DNA of 64,000 nt from Rutpela maculata. Taxonomy: Eukaryota; Arthropoda; Insecta; Coleoptera; Cerambycidae. The translations under genes were made by a program, and so were the position numbers. The notes under the pieces were generated by a model that worked only from the letters and a program-made list of their open reading frames with translations, searched no databases and had not been told where the DNA came from. Of the stretch, positions 45,271 through 56,129 are shown piece by piece (within the stretch, counting starts at the first letter, position 1; the number at the start of each line of letters is the position of its first letter). The stretch lies in contig OW386285.2 in the NCBI GenBank assembly GCA_936432065.2, positions 366,235,249 to 366,299,248 of the forward strand, given 5' to 3'.

Positions 45271-46239
45271 TATACAGGGTGGTCAACCTAAAATATATTA
45301 ATGAAAAAATATGACTGATAAATTTCGCGTGTAGTTAACACAACTGTCAGTGAAATAAATATAAAAAATATAGGTACAGGGTGGTCACCATAAAAAAGAA
45401 TTATGTTGCAAATAATATTTGGTCTCTAATTGACACAATTACCGAGGATGAAACCTGACATGCTTTTATTGGAAAGTATACAGAGTGGTCAGTCTAAAAA
45501 ATAACTATTTAAAAAACGGCAGAGGAAAATAATATTTGGGATGTATTTGTAACTATTACCAGAAAGAGAACATGATATACTTTTAATTAAAACAATATAC
45601 AGGGTAGTCATCCTACAGAAAAGAAATGGGTAAATGAAAGATAAGCCAAATTTTTTTAGATAGGGAAGTTTTGGGTAAATACTTTTACAGGTTTCTTTTA
45701 GAGATGATCACCCTGTATATTTTTCAAATTTTTCTTCCCTGACAGTTGTGTTAACTGCATGCAAAATATTATCGTCCTCTGATATATTTTTCAAATGTCA
45801 TATTTTTCTTTGACAGTTGTGTTAACTACATGCAAACCATTACTGTCTTCCATTACATTTTTTCTTAATTATTTTTTTAGGTGTCCACCCTGTATATTTG
45901 TCACTTGAAGTTATCCTTGTCGGCAGTAACTACCTATAATTCTTCTCCGTCATATGGTTTTGTAGATGTAGCGCTGACATACAGACACAGACGGACTGAC
46001 GGAATTAAAATACTTTAATTTTTGTAATACATGGTCTGAAAGGTAAAAATCCGGAGAAATCTTGGAGAGTGATTTTTTTCTCGATTACAACACTTCCCTT
46101 GGGTAAGCGTGGGAAGTAAAAATTTATATAATTACATCAAATGAAATTTGCATCACATCTCATGTGATAATTCTTACAAAAACGTTTTGAAAGAAATCGT
46201 TTTCATTCGACTTTTTTCAAAATATTTTTTTAACCGACT

Positions 46240-46435
46240 TCTCAATCATCACTTATAGATTCGCTTAAATGGTTTCTATGAAATCTTCTCAAATTGTGGA
46301 GTATGGTTCAGCATTGGTCCCATTTTAATTTCATCACGATACGTCTAGTATAAGATGAACAAAAATTGGATACAATGTTTTTTTAGTAGAGAATATTCGA
46401 GAATATGGCGAAGTCGCTGGTCATAATTTAATTTT
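46240..46435. repeat. Dispersed repeat, inverted partner of 12915-13080
   Basis: ATTCGCTTAAATGGTTTCTA, GGTCCCATTTTAATTTCATC, AAAAATTGGATACAATG and TATTCGAGAATATGGCGAAG are the reverse complement of the copy at 12915-13080. Confidence 0.75.
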
Positions 46436-46683
46436 GTGAGAAAAAATTCAAATTCCATCGGAATTACATTACAATTTGTATACGCTTTTTTAAACTGGAA
46501 GGAAGTGGCTCATGGTGTTTAATAAATTATAGATTTTTCATCTATATCCATTCCACATCTGTACTACATGTTTTTCAATTTTGTTTCATTAATTTAAAAA
46601 TTAAAGAAAAATTAAAAATACATTAAATCATTTTTATTGAATATGAAATGAAATGGATATCAACGAAATAAGAAAAAACTATA

Positions 46684-48342
46684 ACACAGCCCCACAAAAA
46701 GAAAAAAGTTCAAAGCAGCGAACCATTATGTATTTTCGGTCGCCGAATCCGAATCCGGGGTCAAAAAAAATCGTACACCCCCAAAATCATTAGCTAAAGC
46801 CAAAAAACACCCCTGAAATGGGATATAAAAAAGATTAAGCTACCAGAATAGTTGTTACTTTTTAATCAATCGAATTATACAAATTAAGGTTAAACAACAG
46901 CGTACATACAATAGATATGAAACACACCTCCAGGGAGGGGTGAAAACTAGCACCCATATATGAAAAAATCGATACAAAACAGCAATATGACTGCTGAAAA
47001 AGCTCTAAATGTCTAAGTTTTGTTAAAGTGTTAAGAAACTACATCAGGTCCGACGTAATCTCCATAAACTGCCCCTATAGGGTTGAGAACAATCACCTTT
47101 AAGTTCAAAGGACACGAGAAAAACAAGAAAAAACGTAAAATCCAACAGGATTTCTATTTTCATGGATGCTATGATTGTCTGAAATTGCGTAGTACTCTAA
47201 AATAGAACCAGAAACTTACGTACCATCAACATCCTACACTGTCAACCCTCAGAGGGTGTGAAAACTACCCCCTATCGTTGAGTGAAAAATAGACTCTTCA
47301 ATCAACGCCCCTATGTAAGATTTAACTATAAAAAGTTATAGTGACTTCTATAAAAATTCTACACACCTGCGTTGTGTGGAAGGGAGAACAAACTAGACTA
47401 TGTTCGACGATGTGCTTGAAAACCACCCCCACGGGGTTGGGAAATACTACCCCTATATCTGTAGGATACTGGAAAACAGAGAGAAACTAACCGGATTTAC
47501 ATTGCACACTTAAGAGTTTGAAACTCATGTCCTATAAATGTTATTAAGTAACACCCCCAGAAAGGATGTAAACTACCGTAATTCAAGATGTAACGAAAAA
47601 GCTATACTGTTGCTTATTCGTTTCATTTCCATAGTTTTTTTTTTATAGGGGTGGCGTCTCTCAACCCCGTGGGGGTGGTTTTCAAGCACAGCGTCGAACA
47701 TAGTCTAGTTTCTTCTCTCTTCAACACAACGCAGGTGTTTCGAATTTTTATAGAAGTCACTGTAACTTTTTACTGTCAAACCTTACATGGGGGGTAGTTT
47801 TCACACCCTCTGAGGGTTGACACTGTAGAATGTTGATGGTACGTAAGTTTCTAGTTCTATTTTAGAGTACTACGCAATTTCAGCCAATCATAGCATCCAT
47901 GAAAATAGAAATCCTGTTGCATTTTACGTTTTTTCTTGTTTTTCTCGTATCCTTTAAACTTGTTGGTGGTTGTTCTCAACTCTATAGGGGCAGTTTATAA
48001 AGATTACAGACCTTATGCAGTTTCTTATCACAAAACTTTTGGATCGATTTTTTTATATATGGGGGTTAGTTTTCGCCCCTCCCTGCGGGTGTGTTTAATA
48101 TCTATTGTATGTACGCTGCTGTTTAACCTTGATTTGTATAATTCGATTGATTAAGATGTAACAACTATTCTCGTAGCTTAATATTTTTTTTATTCCATTT
48201 CAGGGATGTTTTTTGGTTCCAGCTAATGATTTTGGGGGTGTACGATTTTTTTTGACCCCGGATTCGGATTCAGCGACCGAAAATACATAGAAATACATTT
48301 GTCTGGTTCGCTGCTTTGAACTTTTTTTTTGTGGGGCTGTGT
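46684..48342. mobile_element. 1.66-kb palindromic element
   Basis: ACACAGCCCCACAAAAAGAA at the left and its complement TTTTTTGTGGGGCTGTGT at the right open arms of 700-775 bp. Paired landmarks include TTCAAAGCAGCGAACC, CGAATCCGAATCCGGGGTC, CACCCCCAAAATCATTAGCT, CGCAGGTGT-like sequence and CCCCACGGGGTTG. The spacer of about 180 bp lies near 47460-47640. Arm identity is roughly 85-90 percent by eye. The frame at 47936-48154 is part of the right arm. An isolated end of similar sequence (ACACAGCTCCACAAAA) is at 39577. Confidence 0.92.
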
Positions 48343-48349
48343 AATTTAT

Positions 48350-49500
48350 TAAATAATATAAGCCACCACCAACTATCTAATTTGAAAAAAAGTGGTTTGT
48401 TCAACTTTGTTGGGTTCGTAAATAGTTATTAATGAGATGAAAAGAAACATTATATTTTTCCTTTGGAGTTTACCTTCTGTATAACGATTTCAAGGCACTA
48501 TAGATGAATATCTTAAAATGCTTGAACAAACCGAACAAAATGAACGAATCGCCATGGTATACTCAGAATGCTATCCTGAATCAAAATATGTAAAAATGTA
48601 TGTTACGTTTAAAAATCGAAGGTTGAGGTCATTCCGGGGTAAACCGGAAGTGATATTATATTATTTGTTATGTCCATAAATACATTTTTAGAAGTAGTTT
48701 ATGTTCCCCAAATTTCAAATCGATAAATAAAAAAATAAAAGAAATATAGGATTGAGTGTGTATTCTGTGGTACCCAGTATATGGATCTTTTATACAAATT
48801 AAAAAATGATATTTTCAGATTTAACACCCGACCCCAAGATAATCGTTCAATATTGTTCATCTCAATTTATCGTGGTTACCGAAATTCTACTGATACTGAT
48901 TCAGAATTATGAAATTATTGTAGTTTTCCTGAATATATATTAATTGTTGAAACAAAATAATAAACAAACTAGGTTGAAATGACGCATATATTTATTATTT
49001 TATTATTGAATTTTAGTTAGTAGGTAAACACAAACATAAACATTTAAATTTAGACAAAAATTCATCAAATTCTAGATTTAATGAATAGAATTTGACGAAT
49101 TGTTTGTTTTTTCGTCGCCGCTAGGATTTTTTGTTTTTCGCTGCATCTACACGTGCTGCAATGTCGCAAATTATGTGCAAAACAATAAAACCAAGCTATA
49201 AAAGAAAAACAATAAGTATAATATGCTGACACCAATAATTTCATCGTTTACGAGTTTGGTATGAAATAAAATTACTGGAAATCCCAGTTTTTTATTACAC
49301 TAAGTTCGGCCCTGCACCGAGGCTACGAGATTTCCAGCCGGTGTGACCGTACAGTTCGTATTTCAATATCGACGAGATACTTACCACTCTTACCTCGATC
49401 TCTCATTCTAGTCATAGAGAAAATTCAACAATGAAATTTGGTGCGAAAATTTTTGTTATATATAACTAGTGTTAAGAAGTTTAGTGAATTTGTGTGTGAT
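48350..49500. other. AT-rich stretch; possible upstream region of the 49.5-kb exon
   Basis: No repeat arms were paired here. The part from 49300 to 49500 is less AT-biased (GGCCCTGCACCGAGGCTACG) and contains CTCTCATTCTAGTCATAG and TATATATAAC, which could belong to a promoter or 5' UTR of the exon at 49531. This is speculative. Confidence 0.3.
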
Positions 49501-49530
49501 TTTAATTTGAAATTATTCATACAATTACAG

Positions 49531-49583
49531 ATTCCAAATGTCTCGTTTGGATTTATTCAGAAAAATTCTTAGACAATATTTAG
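49531..49583 (+). CDS. Possible first coding exon of a host gene
   Basis: TTCATACAATTACAG precedes, and GTGAGTTT follows, a 53-bp segment with an ATG at 49538 encoding MSRLDLFRKILRQYL plus one base of the next codon. Strong acceptor and donor consensus on both sides and a start codon in AAATG context make a spliced exon plausible. No second exon in phase was found in the window; an intron reaching beyond about 14 kb, or a chance match, remains possible. The peptide is not recognised. Confidence 0.35.
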
Positions 49584-49599
49584 GTGAGTTTATTTGATT

Positions 49600-51450
49600 T
49601 TGCCTACAAATGGCTACAATACTGAATTAATAGTTACTGATGCTCTGCTTCTTTGGACGTAAAATTAAAATGTGCCTGATCACTTTAGGGTCAGTTATAA
49701 CCACTAACGAAAATATGCGTACGTTAAAAATGTGGTAAAAAGTTCTAAAACTGAATGAGTATTTTTATGAATGAAATGCAGTTGAGTTTCAAAAAAACGC
49801 AAAATCTCAAGTTGCATTGCATATATACTTAATATTTCTGTGGTGGCAGAAGTTGACTAATTTGAACATCAATCGACAAAATTATTCGCCTTTATTTTAT
49901 TTCTACGCCTTTTTATATTTAATGAATCCTGTTGAGTTTATAAATTCTATTACATTAAAATTTCCATTGGGAATTTCTAATTTATTTCCACTAAAGTTAT
50001 GAAAAGTAATAATGGCGAAAAAGGTATATAAAATATGTACCTACCTACTGCAATAAGTATCTGATATCTATATTAAATTATAGCAAATATAGGTATTTAC
50101 AAAATTTTCGTTCCTTTTTGAAACATTGAATTACTACTGAATAATTAGTATATTATGTATTATTGATTTTTCTATCTTTATCTTCGTTGTATCACAAAAA
50201 TGGACAAAATCACATTACATTTGCCTCAACTGCTACTGGAAATTTGTGATATCATGATGATTATTTCGACGGGTACTTGATTTTTAGTAATGTAATTCAT
50301 CCCTCCCAAGTAAAGTTTAGAACTGTCTGTGTAGTCACGTAAACTCACGTTTTTAGTGCATATGAGAAAAGGTCAAAGATCTCTTAGCATTTCGGGAGAG
50401 CAAACAAACAATCTAGTTAGCGGTCCTATGCTCAGAAAGAAATTGCCTATAATTTTCAAGTAACAAATCAACAGCGGTTAACTTAGATTAGCTATCTGTT
50501 TCATTACTATTTGAGTTTTTAAAGTTCGTGATATTCATTTACGATATAATTACCTTGAATTGTCGCGTGAAGATAACAATACCGTCAACATCGTTTACTA
50601 TCAGGGAGTCCCTGGGGGAGTCCCGGCTGGGAAATCTAATGAGAAATAGAAAGAATTATTCATCATCCAATCAGTAATCAGTTTTAAGAACAAAATGACA
50701 CTACCTGATTACCTACAACTTTTCATAGTATAATTGTTTTGAAAAATACGTGCGTAATTTCTGTGGATTTTTTTAATACTTATAGCTAGAGGTTACCAAC
50801 TTTGCAATATTTATATTAAATCAGAGGTTAATCCAATGAGAACTCATTATGGAAATGGAAAAGTAGCTTATTTCTCACAACAATTCACGTACAAAAAAAA
50901 TATATAAAAAATATGCTATTTTTCATTCCAATATTTTTATATTTATTTCGAAAATTAATTTTTAAATGTAAAATAGGGCACAAATTTAAAATTTGGTCAA
51001 GTTAAAACTTAAATCAGGAAATACGATAAGGCTCCTCATATACAGTGTGTAAAAGATTCATGGCACATCCATTTTTTAATTTCCTATATACGAAATATAT
51101 AGGAAAAGTATTGTGATCCTGAGTGTCTAATTGATTTACACGTTCTGAAGTCCCTTGATCCTAAAAAAGAGACGGGAGATAGACATTTTTTTGCAGTCTA
51201 TTTGTGGCCTCAACCAGATCTCAAATCACTGGATCAATTTTGCTCAAATTTTGCGTGCATGTTGAAGATGGTCACATCTCGAGGTTAAATCGCAAAATCG
51301 GTGCGGGGAAAGTAGAACCCTAAAAACCAGTAATAAATCAGAAACGAACTTTTTGCTCTAAAAAGATTAGTTTGACTCCCTTAGTACCAGTAATAATATC
51401 CATTTTAATATCGAAAGTTGATGTCGCGGCTAAGCCAGAAATGGGAAAAC
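49600..51450. other. AT-rich stretch, possibly intronic
   Basis: No gene or repeat pair was supported. TATATACGAAATATATAGGA at about 51085 is a small imperfect palindrome. If the exon at 49531 is real, this would be intron. Confidence 0.3.
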
Positions 51451-51458
51451 TTCATATA

Positions 51459-52412
51459 CAGTGTGTCCCATTTTTCACGGTAACACCTTTATAGCTCATT
51501 TATTAGTCATCCAATTTCAACCAAATTTGGATCGATATCAGATACCTTTACTATATCTTTTTTTAGTAAAACGAAACTTATTTTAGTCATTGACGTGCAT
51601 TTTTATTAAAAGGGTCGATTTTTCAAGAAGTCATATTAGGAAGAAATTGATCATTAAGCAGCATGCTTTACAACCCTTATATCCAAAATTGAACAACATT
51701 GTAATTTATGATTTTCGGATTATGGCCCCCTTAAAATTACATTACGAACTGTTTTTCGGAAAAAAATAATTTCTCGTTTTCTATTTAAAATCAGTCTTTC
51801 TACCACCCACTGTTATCGATATTTTCAAATTCGGCAATCCTTAGTGTCAGAATAATTTACAGGGCTGCTAGTTCAAAATTTCTGGTAATTTTTCAATGAA
51901 AATTCTTGGCGCACGAAATTTGAAATTACCGATGAGATTGGGTGGTAGAAAAAGTTAATTGAAATCGAAAATGAGAAATTATCTTTTTTCGAAAAACAAT
52001 TCGTTTCTAAGTTATTAATTATTTAATATTTGAAAAATGTAATTCTAAGGGGGCGGTAATTCGAAAACTATAAATTAATGCTGATTGATAATATTACATT
52101 AGTTTTTCAGTAAAAAAAAATGCCTAATATGATTTCTCGAAAAATTAATCTTTTTATTCTCAATAAAAATACCTGATATTTAGTTTTGTTTTACTCAAAA
52201 ATGTTATAGTAAAGGGTGTTTAATACCAGAGATGGGCAAAGTATTCACTTAAACTACTTCAAGTACTTGATACTTGAAGTAGTTTAAATGAGTCTTTACC
52301 TATTAAACTACTTCAAGTACTTGATGCTTGAAGTAGTTTAAATGAGTACTTTGCCCATCTCTGTTTGATACCGATGAAAATTTTGTTGAAATTGGATGAC
52401 TAGTACACACTG
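51459..52412. mobile_element. Foldback element, family D copy 2, TATA flanks
   Basis: CAGTGTGTCCCATTTTTCAC, then GGTAACACCTTTATAGCTCA matches the left end of 44320-45270. The right end, ATTGGATGACTAGTACACAC then TG, is the degenerate inverted copy. TATA flanks at 51455-51458 and 52413-52416. The right arm is interrupted by a hAT-like MITE (52227-52363). Comparison with copy 1 gives an empty reference site for that MITE. Confidence 0.9.
52227..52363. mobile_element. hAT-like MITE, 137 bp, 8-bp TSD, nested in foldback
   Basis: The ends are CAGAGATGGGCAAAGTA and TACTTTGCCCATCTCTG. The flanks TTTAATAC (52219-52226) and TTTGATAC (52364-52371) are an 8-bp duplication with one mismatch. The interior is two tandem copies of a palindrome, AAACTACTTCAAGTACTTGA plus its complement. 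Insertion in the family D foldback is confirmed by the uninterrupted copy 1. Confidence 0.92.
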
Positions 52413-52769
52413 TATATATGTCAAAAAGTACATTCGATGTACCAAGTTCGAAAATTGTATCTCAAAAAATAAAGAAAAAGGTGGATGGTGTACCATGCGT
52501 CTGTTACATACTAGCATTTGTTTGCACAAGACTTGAAACGGTACATTCCATCGCAGTAGTAACGCTTTTTTTATCGAGCTATTACTTTGCGTCGATCTAG
52601 ATTTTTGTGTCAGTTCTGATGCACAGGTGAATTATCTTGAAAGTTAAAACGGTTTTTTTTATAAATGAAGTGAAAGTGTAAATTGTAGGAATATTATATG
52701 TTGGAAGATCATTAAGAAAACGATATGGCACAAACGGAAGCATTATATTATTAGTTTTATCAACATTAT

Positions 52770-53230
52770 AATTTAAAAAAATCATCGATAGAACATCATA
52801 GAAAACAGTGGAACACAGATTGACCCGATCTAACTCTAATTAACTTAATTACTTCGATCTGCGTGCAGACGAATAAAAAATTTCGTTATAACGCCACAGA
52901 AAGCAATGGAGCACAAATTGACCTTATTTGACCTCGATCGATCTGTTTTCTTTGACCCATAAAAATTATCGATAATAAGCATAGACAGCAGTGGAACGTA
53001 CCTCAATGGACTTATTTACAGCGTCTTTAGACGTATAAAAAATAATCGATAAACCACCATAGAAAGCAATGAAACTCAAAATAACCCAATTTAACTCCAA
53101 TTAATAATTTTTTTCGACCCACATCCGAAATCAACATAATTTAAAAAATGATCGATAAAACACTAAAGAAAGCAGTGGAACACAAGCTGACCACATACTT
53201 ATAACCCCAATGAACATAAATATATCGATA
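52770..53230 (+). repeat. Diverged tandem repeat (about 100-bp units, 4-5 copies)
   Basis: Each unit contains AAATAATCGATAAAACAC-like, then ATAGAAAGCAGTGGAACACA, then AATTGACC, then CTCCAATTAA-like sequence, at about 52780, 52885, 52970, 53040 and 53145. Units differ by 20-30 percent. The array is followed by an ATA microsatellite. Confidence 0.75.
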
Positions 53231-53251
53231 TAATAATAATAATAATAATAA
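53228..53251 (+). repeat. (ATA)8 microsatellite
   Basis: Eight consecutive ATA triplets directly follow the tandem repeat array. Confidence 0.95.
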
Positions 53252-53609
53252 TAAACGCCTTTATTTGTCTATACGACACTCTTCCATTTAATATGTATGG
53301 ACGCGTTTTCGTGTTAATGTATCAGATTGCCATGGCTACATTTAAAATTTATTCAGAGTAAAAAATAAAATATTTTTTTCCGAAAATCATTTTCTTAATT
53401 TGAGAGTCCTTTTAGATATTTTGACCGAGAATTTATTTGCAGTATTTTTCGACTAGGGTCATGTGATCATTTGTATCAGGATCAGTTGTCAGCGAAGCTA
53501 TCACTCCCACCCGTCCAGGTTGAACTAAAAAGAACCCTTATGCAAAATTTTCATGCCTTATGAGAATTAACATGGATTTTTCGAAACCCAAATCTTTCTA
53601 GTAAAATTA

Positions 53610-54070
53610 ATATATCAGCCAATCTACGCCAAGATCGTCCGAACTTGAAAAACGCTATATTTCGTTTCGATATCTTGTACATATTTATATTTTTGTGCTT
53701 ACTCAAATAACTTAATAATACCGAGAGTAATACTTTGCTCTAAAATGATAATGAAACGTAATATTTATAAAGCATGACAGTTTACACGCTTCTGGCGATT
53801 ACCCTATATGGTGGATGTGACCCAACTTCGATAGGAATTATTATTCCATGCCATTTTACCTAAACTCTTGCTAAAGTCAGTGAAAAATCATAAAAAAGGC
53901 CGACAAAATGCCGACTTTTGATCTGTGCCGTTGTCAATGGGCAATAGCAGAGGTATATTTTGAAATTTGAAAACAAAAGTTATCGTGTTTACAAGAATCG
54001 GTTTACACGCACACACATACATACATAAATACGTACAGACTCACAGACATGTTTTGCTTTTTATTCGGCA
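53610..54070 (+). repeat. Dispersed repeat family C, copy 2
   Basis: CAATCTACGCCAAGATCGTC, TTTGTGCTTACTCAAATAAC, ACTTTGCTCTAAAATGAT and CTTCTGGCGATTACCC align to 21890-22100. It extends further, through AAGTTATCGTGTTTACAAGA and ACACGCACACACATAC, to match the palindrome arm at about 60600-60950. An insert of about 100 bp (GGCCGACAAAATGCCGAC region) is private to this copy. Confidence 0.75.
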
Positions 54071-54079
54071 TTTAAGTTT

Positions 54080-55525
54080 ATAGAGCGGGAGCTAGGTGGC
54101 TTTTTCGGCAGCTCATCGTTTTATGAACTTTGAGATATTTTTATGGTTTAATGGATGATAACGATTCATAAAATCGACTTCTGGCGGGGCACCTCCTGTC
54201 AGGAGCCTCACGAACACTGTTTAAAAATTAGTGAAATCATGTCATCGTTACAAGGCTCATTTTTTTTGTGTGTACATATTTTATGTTTAGAATGAATAAA
54301 ATAAGATCGCCAGAAAGCGTGGGTCGTCAGGAGGTGCAGCCAGAAAGGTAATAATGATACAATACATCTGAGGCACGGTACGGAGTCAAGTTAGCCGAAA
54401 GTGTTAAATTCCTATATTTAAGAGCCTATGGTAATTTTGTTGACACTAAGAACCAAACGCGGATCTAAAAATTTCAATAATATTTTCCTCGTCTGTGGCG
54501 CATGCCCCCCCCCCCCCTCCCAGGTCTAGGGACTCCTGTTTAAAATTAATTTTTTTTATCATATGTATTTTACTTTTCATAAAAATACAGCAACACGTTC
54601 TGAAGTTTATGAAAATATTTTCATTACTAACTGAGATACAGCGAATTGAAATTTTGTGATTTGTTAAATTGTAAATCACAAAATTTCAATTCGTTGTATC
54701 TCAGTTAGTAATGAAAATATTTTCATAAACTTCAGAACGTGTTGCTGTATTTTTATGAAAAGTAAAATGCATGTGACAAAAAAAATAATTTTAAACAGGA
54801 GTCCCTAGACCTGGGGTTATCGAATTTTGAAAAATTTTTTCGCAAACTGCTTTTTCAAAATTTTTTAGGGGTCGTTAGAGAAGTGCTTCTCGAGATGTTA
54901 TTTCCCATATTTCGTATGGGTCCCATGCGCCACAGACGAGAAAAAAATTATTGAAATTTCTAGATCCGCGCTTGCTAAGAACTTTACGGGGAGGCTATTC
55001 TATTGTTGAAGGAGCTTATATTTACGTTTTAAAAAGGAGCCAGAACTTGTAACGATGAGTTTAGAGTTCTGAGATGAAATATGCGAAAAAAAATCCAATT
55101 TTCTTCAAAAATCCTAAACATTTTCTTTCTGGCTAGCCTTACTGACGGGAGTTTCTTTCTGGGAATTTTTTTCTGTGTTCAAAACATTTAAATAAACATG
55201 CTCAACCTTAAAAAAGTTTGTAACGATGATGTTATATAACTCCGTTTTTTACCTCTTTTACCTTTCTGGTTGCGCCCCTGATGGCCCACATTTTCTGGCG
55301 ATCTTATTTTATTCATTCTAAACATAAAATGTGTACACACAAAAAAAATTGGCTTTGTAACGATGATATAATTTCACTGATTTTTATATCTTGAACCATG
55401 GCCAACTCGACGGACTGACATATGCCAGAAGTCTATTTTGTCGTTATTTAAGTTCGATAGAATTAATCAGCGCATAGAAAATGCTTGTAACGATGAGTGT
55501 CCGAAAAAGCCACTTAGCTCCCGCA
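54080..55525. mobile_element. Large inverted repeat enclosing a hAT-like MITE
   Basis: GAGCGGGAGCTAGGTGGCTT then TTTCGG (54083) is mirrored by CCGAAAAAGCCACTTAGCTC then CCGC ending near 55524. The blocks ACATTTTATGTTTAGAATGA / TAAAATAAGATCGCCAGAAA and CAGGAGGTGCAGCCAGAAAG pair with 55250-55350. The motif TGTAACGATGA recurs four times on the right (55048, 55220, 55352, 55481), with ATCGTTACAA on the left. The MITE at 54454-54974 is inserted between the arms. Confidence 0.75.
54454..54974. mobile_element. hAT-like palindromic MITE, 521 bp, perfect 8-bp TSD
   Basis: The ends are CAAACGCGGATCTA and TAGATCCGCGCTTG. The flanks CTAAGAAC at 54446-54453 and 54975-54982 are a perfect 8-bp duplication. 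The long arms pair through CGTCTGTGGCGCATG, AGGTCTAGGGACTCCTG and AACACGTTCTGAAGTTTATG to a centre near 54668. The right arm has extra sequence of about 100 bp, and the left arm a 14-C run. Confidence 0.93.
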
Positions 55526-56129
55526 CCATTAAATGCTATGATAAAACGGATTTCTGTACAAATTTTTCTAAAATGATTAATACAAATTTTCGGTGGGTTA
55601 TATACCTGGTATTTTTTTTATTTAGTCAAATAGGTATAATAATGTTTGGGATTTTTGGAGCAAGCCGCTGAGTAAAACGATATTTACAAAAGGAAAATTG
55701 GATGCTACTATTTTTCTGTCTACAATAGTACATCATTTTCACTATGCGGTAAAATAATTCAAAGTATAAAAAATAAACCACAATAAGTACTTTCCTGAGT
55801 ACATTTGATGAAAGTATTTAATAATTAATTGCTGTTCATTCATTAGGTAGCTAAGTTTTTTGCCACATTCATTACGACTTGGGTAATCCGTTCCACTTCA
55901 AAAAAATATATAAAATTCATATTACAAATTTAATTTAATTAGGAATTATAGTTTGTAAAAAAACCAGGTGATTTTATCTCGGATTATCCGATAATTACGG
56001 CTGTACTTGGACTTTATAACTTTTTTTTACGAATTAACTATATAAAGAGAATGAAAGAAATATATCTTAGGAACAGATCATCCGCTTTAAAAAATATGTC
56101 TACCTGATGCATATAATTAGCATCACTAA

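Larger units (their letters stand above)
43670..46130. mobile_element. Composite element with inverted end modules and tandem interior
   Basis: The module at 43670-43870 (CACTTCCCTCGCCTACCGAA, GGCAAGTATTGTAATCGTG) is the inverted counterpart of 45940-46130 (TCGATTACAACACTTCCCTT, GGGTAAGCGTGGGAAGT). Inside lie tandem ACAGGGTGGTCA units in one sense (43915-44319, 45271-45620), then the other (45690-45930), and an inserted foldback (44320-45270). Its structure is long ends plus inverted tandem arrays, with no coding sequence found. Confidence 0.65.
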
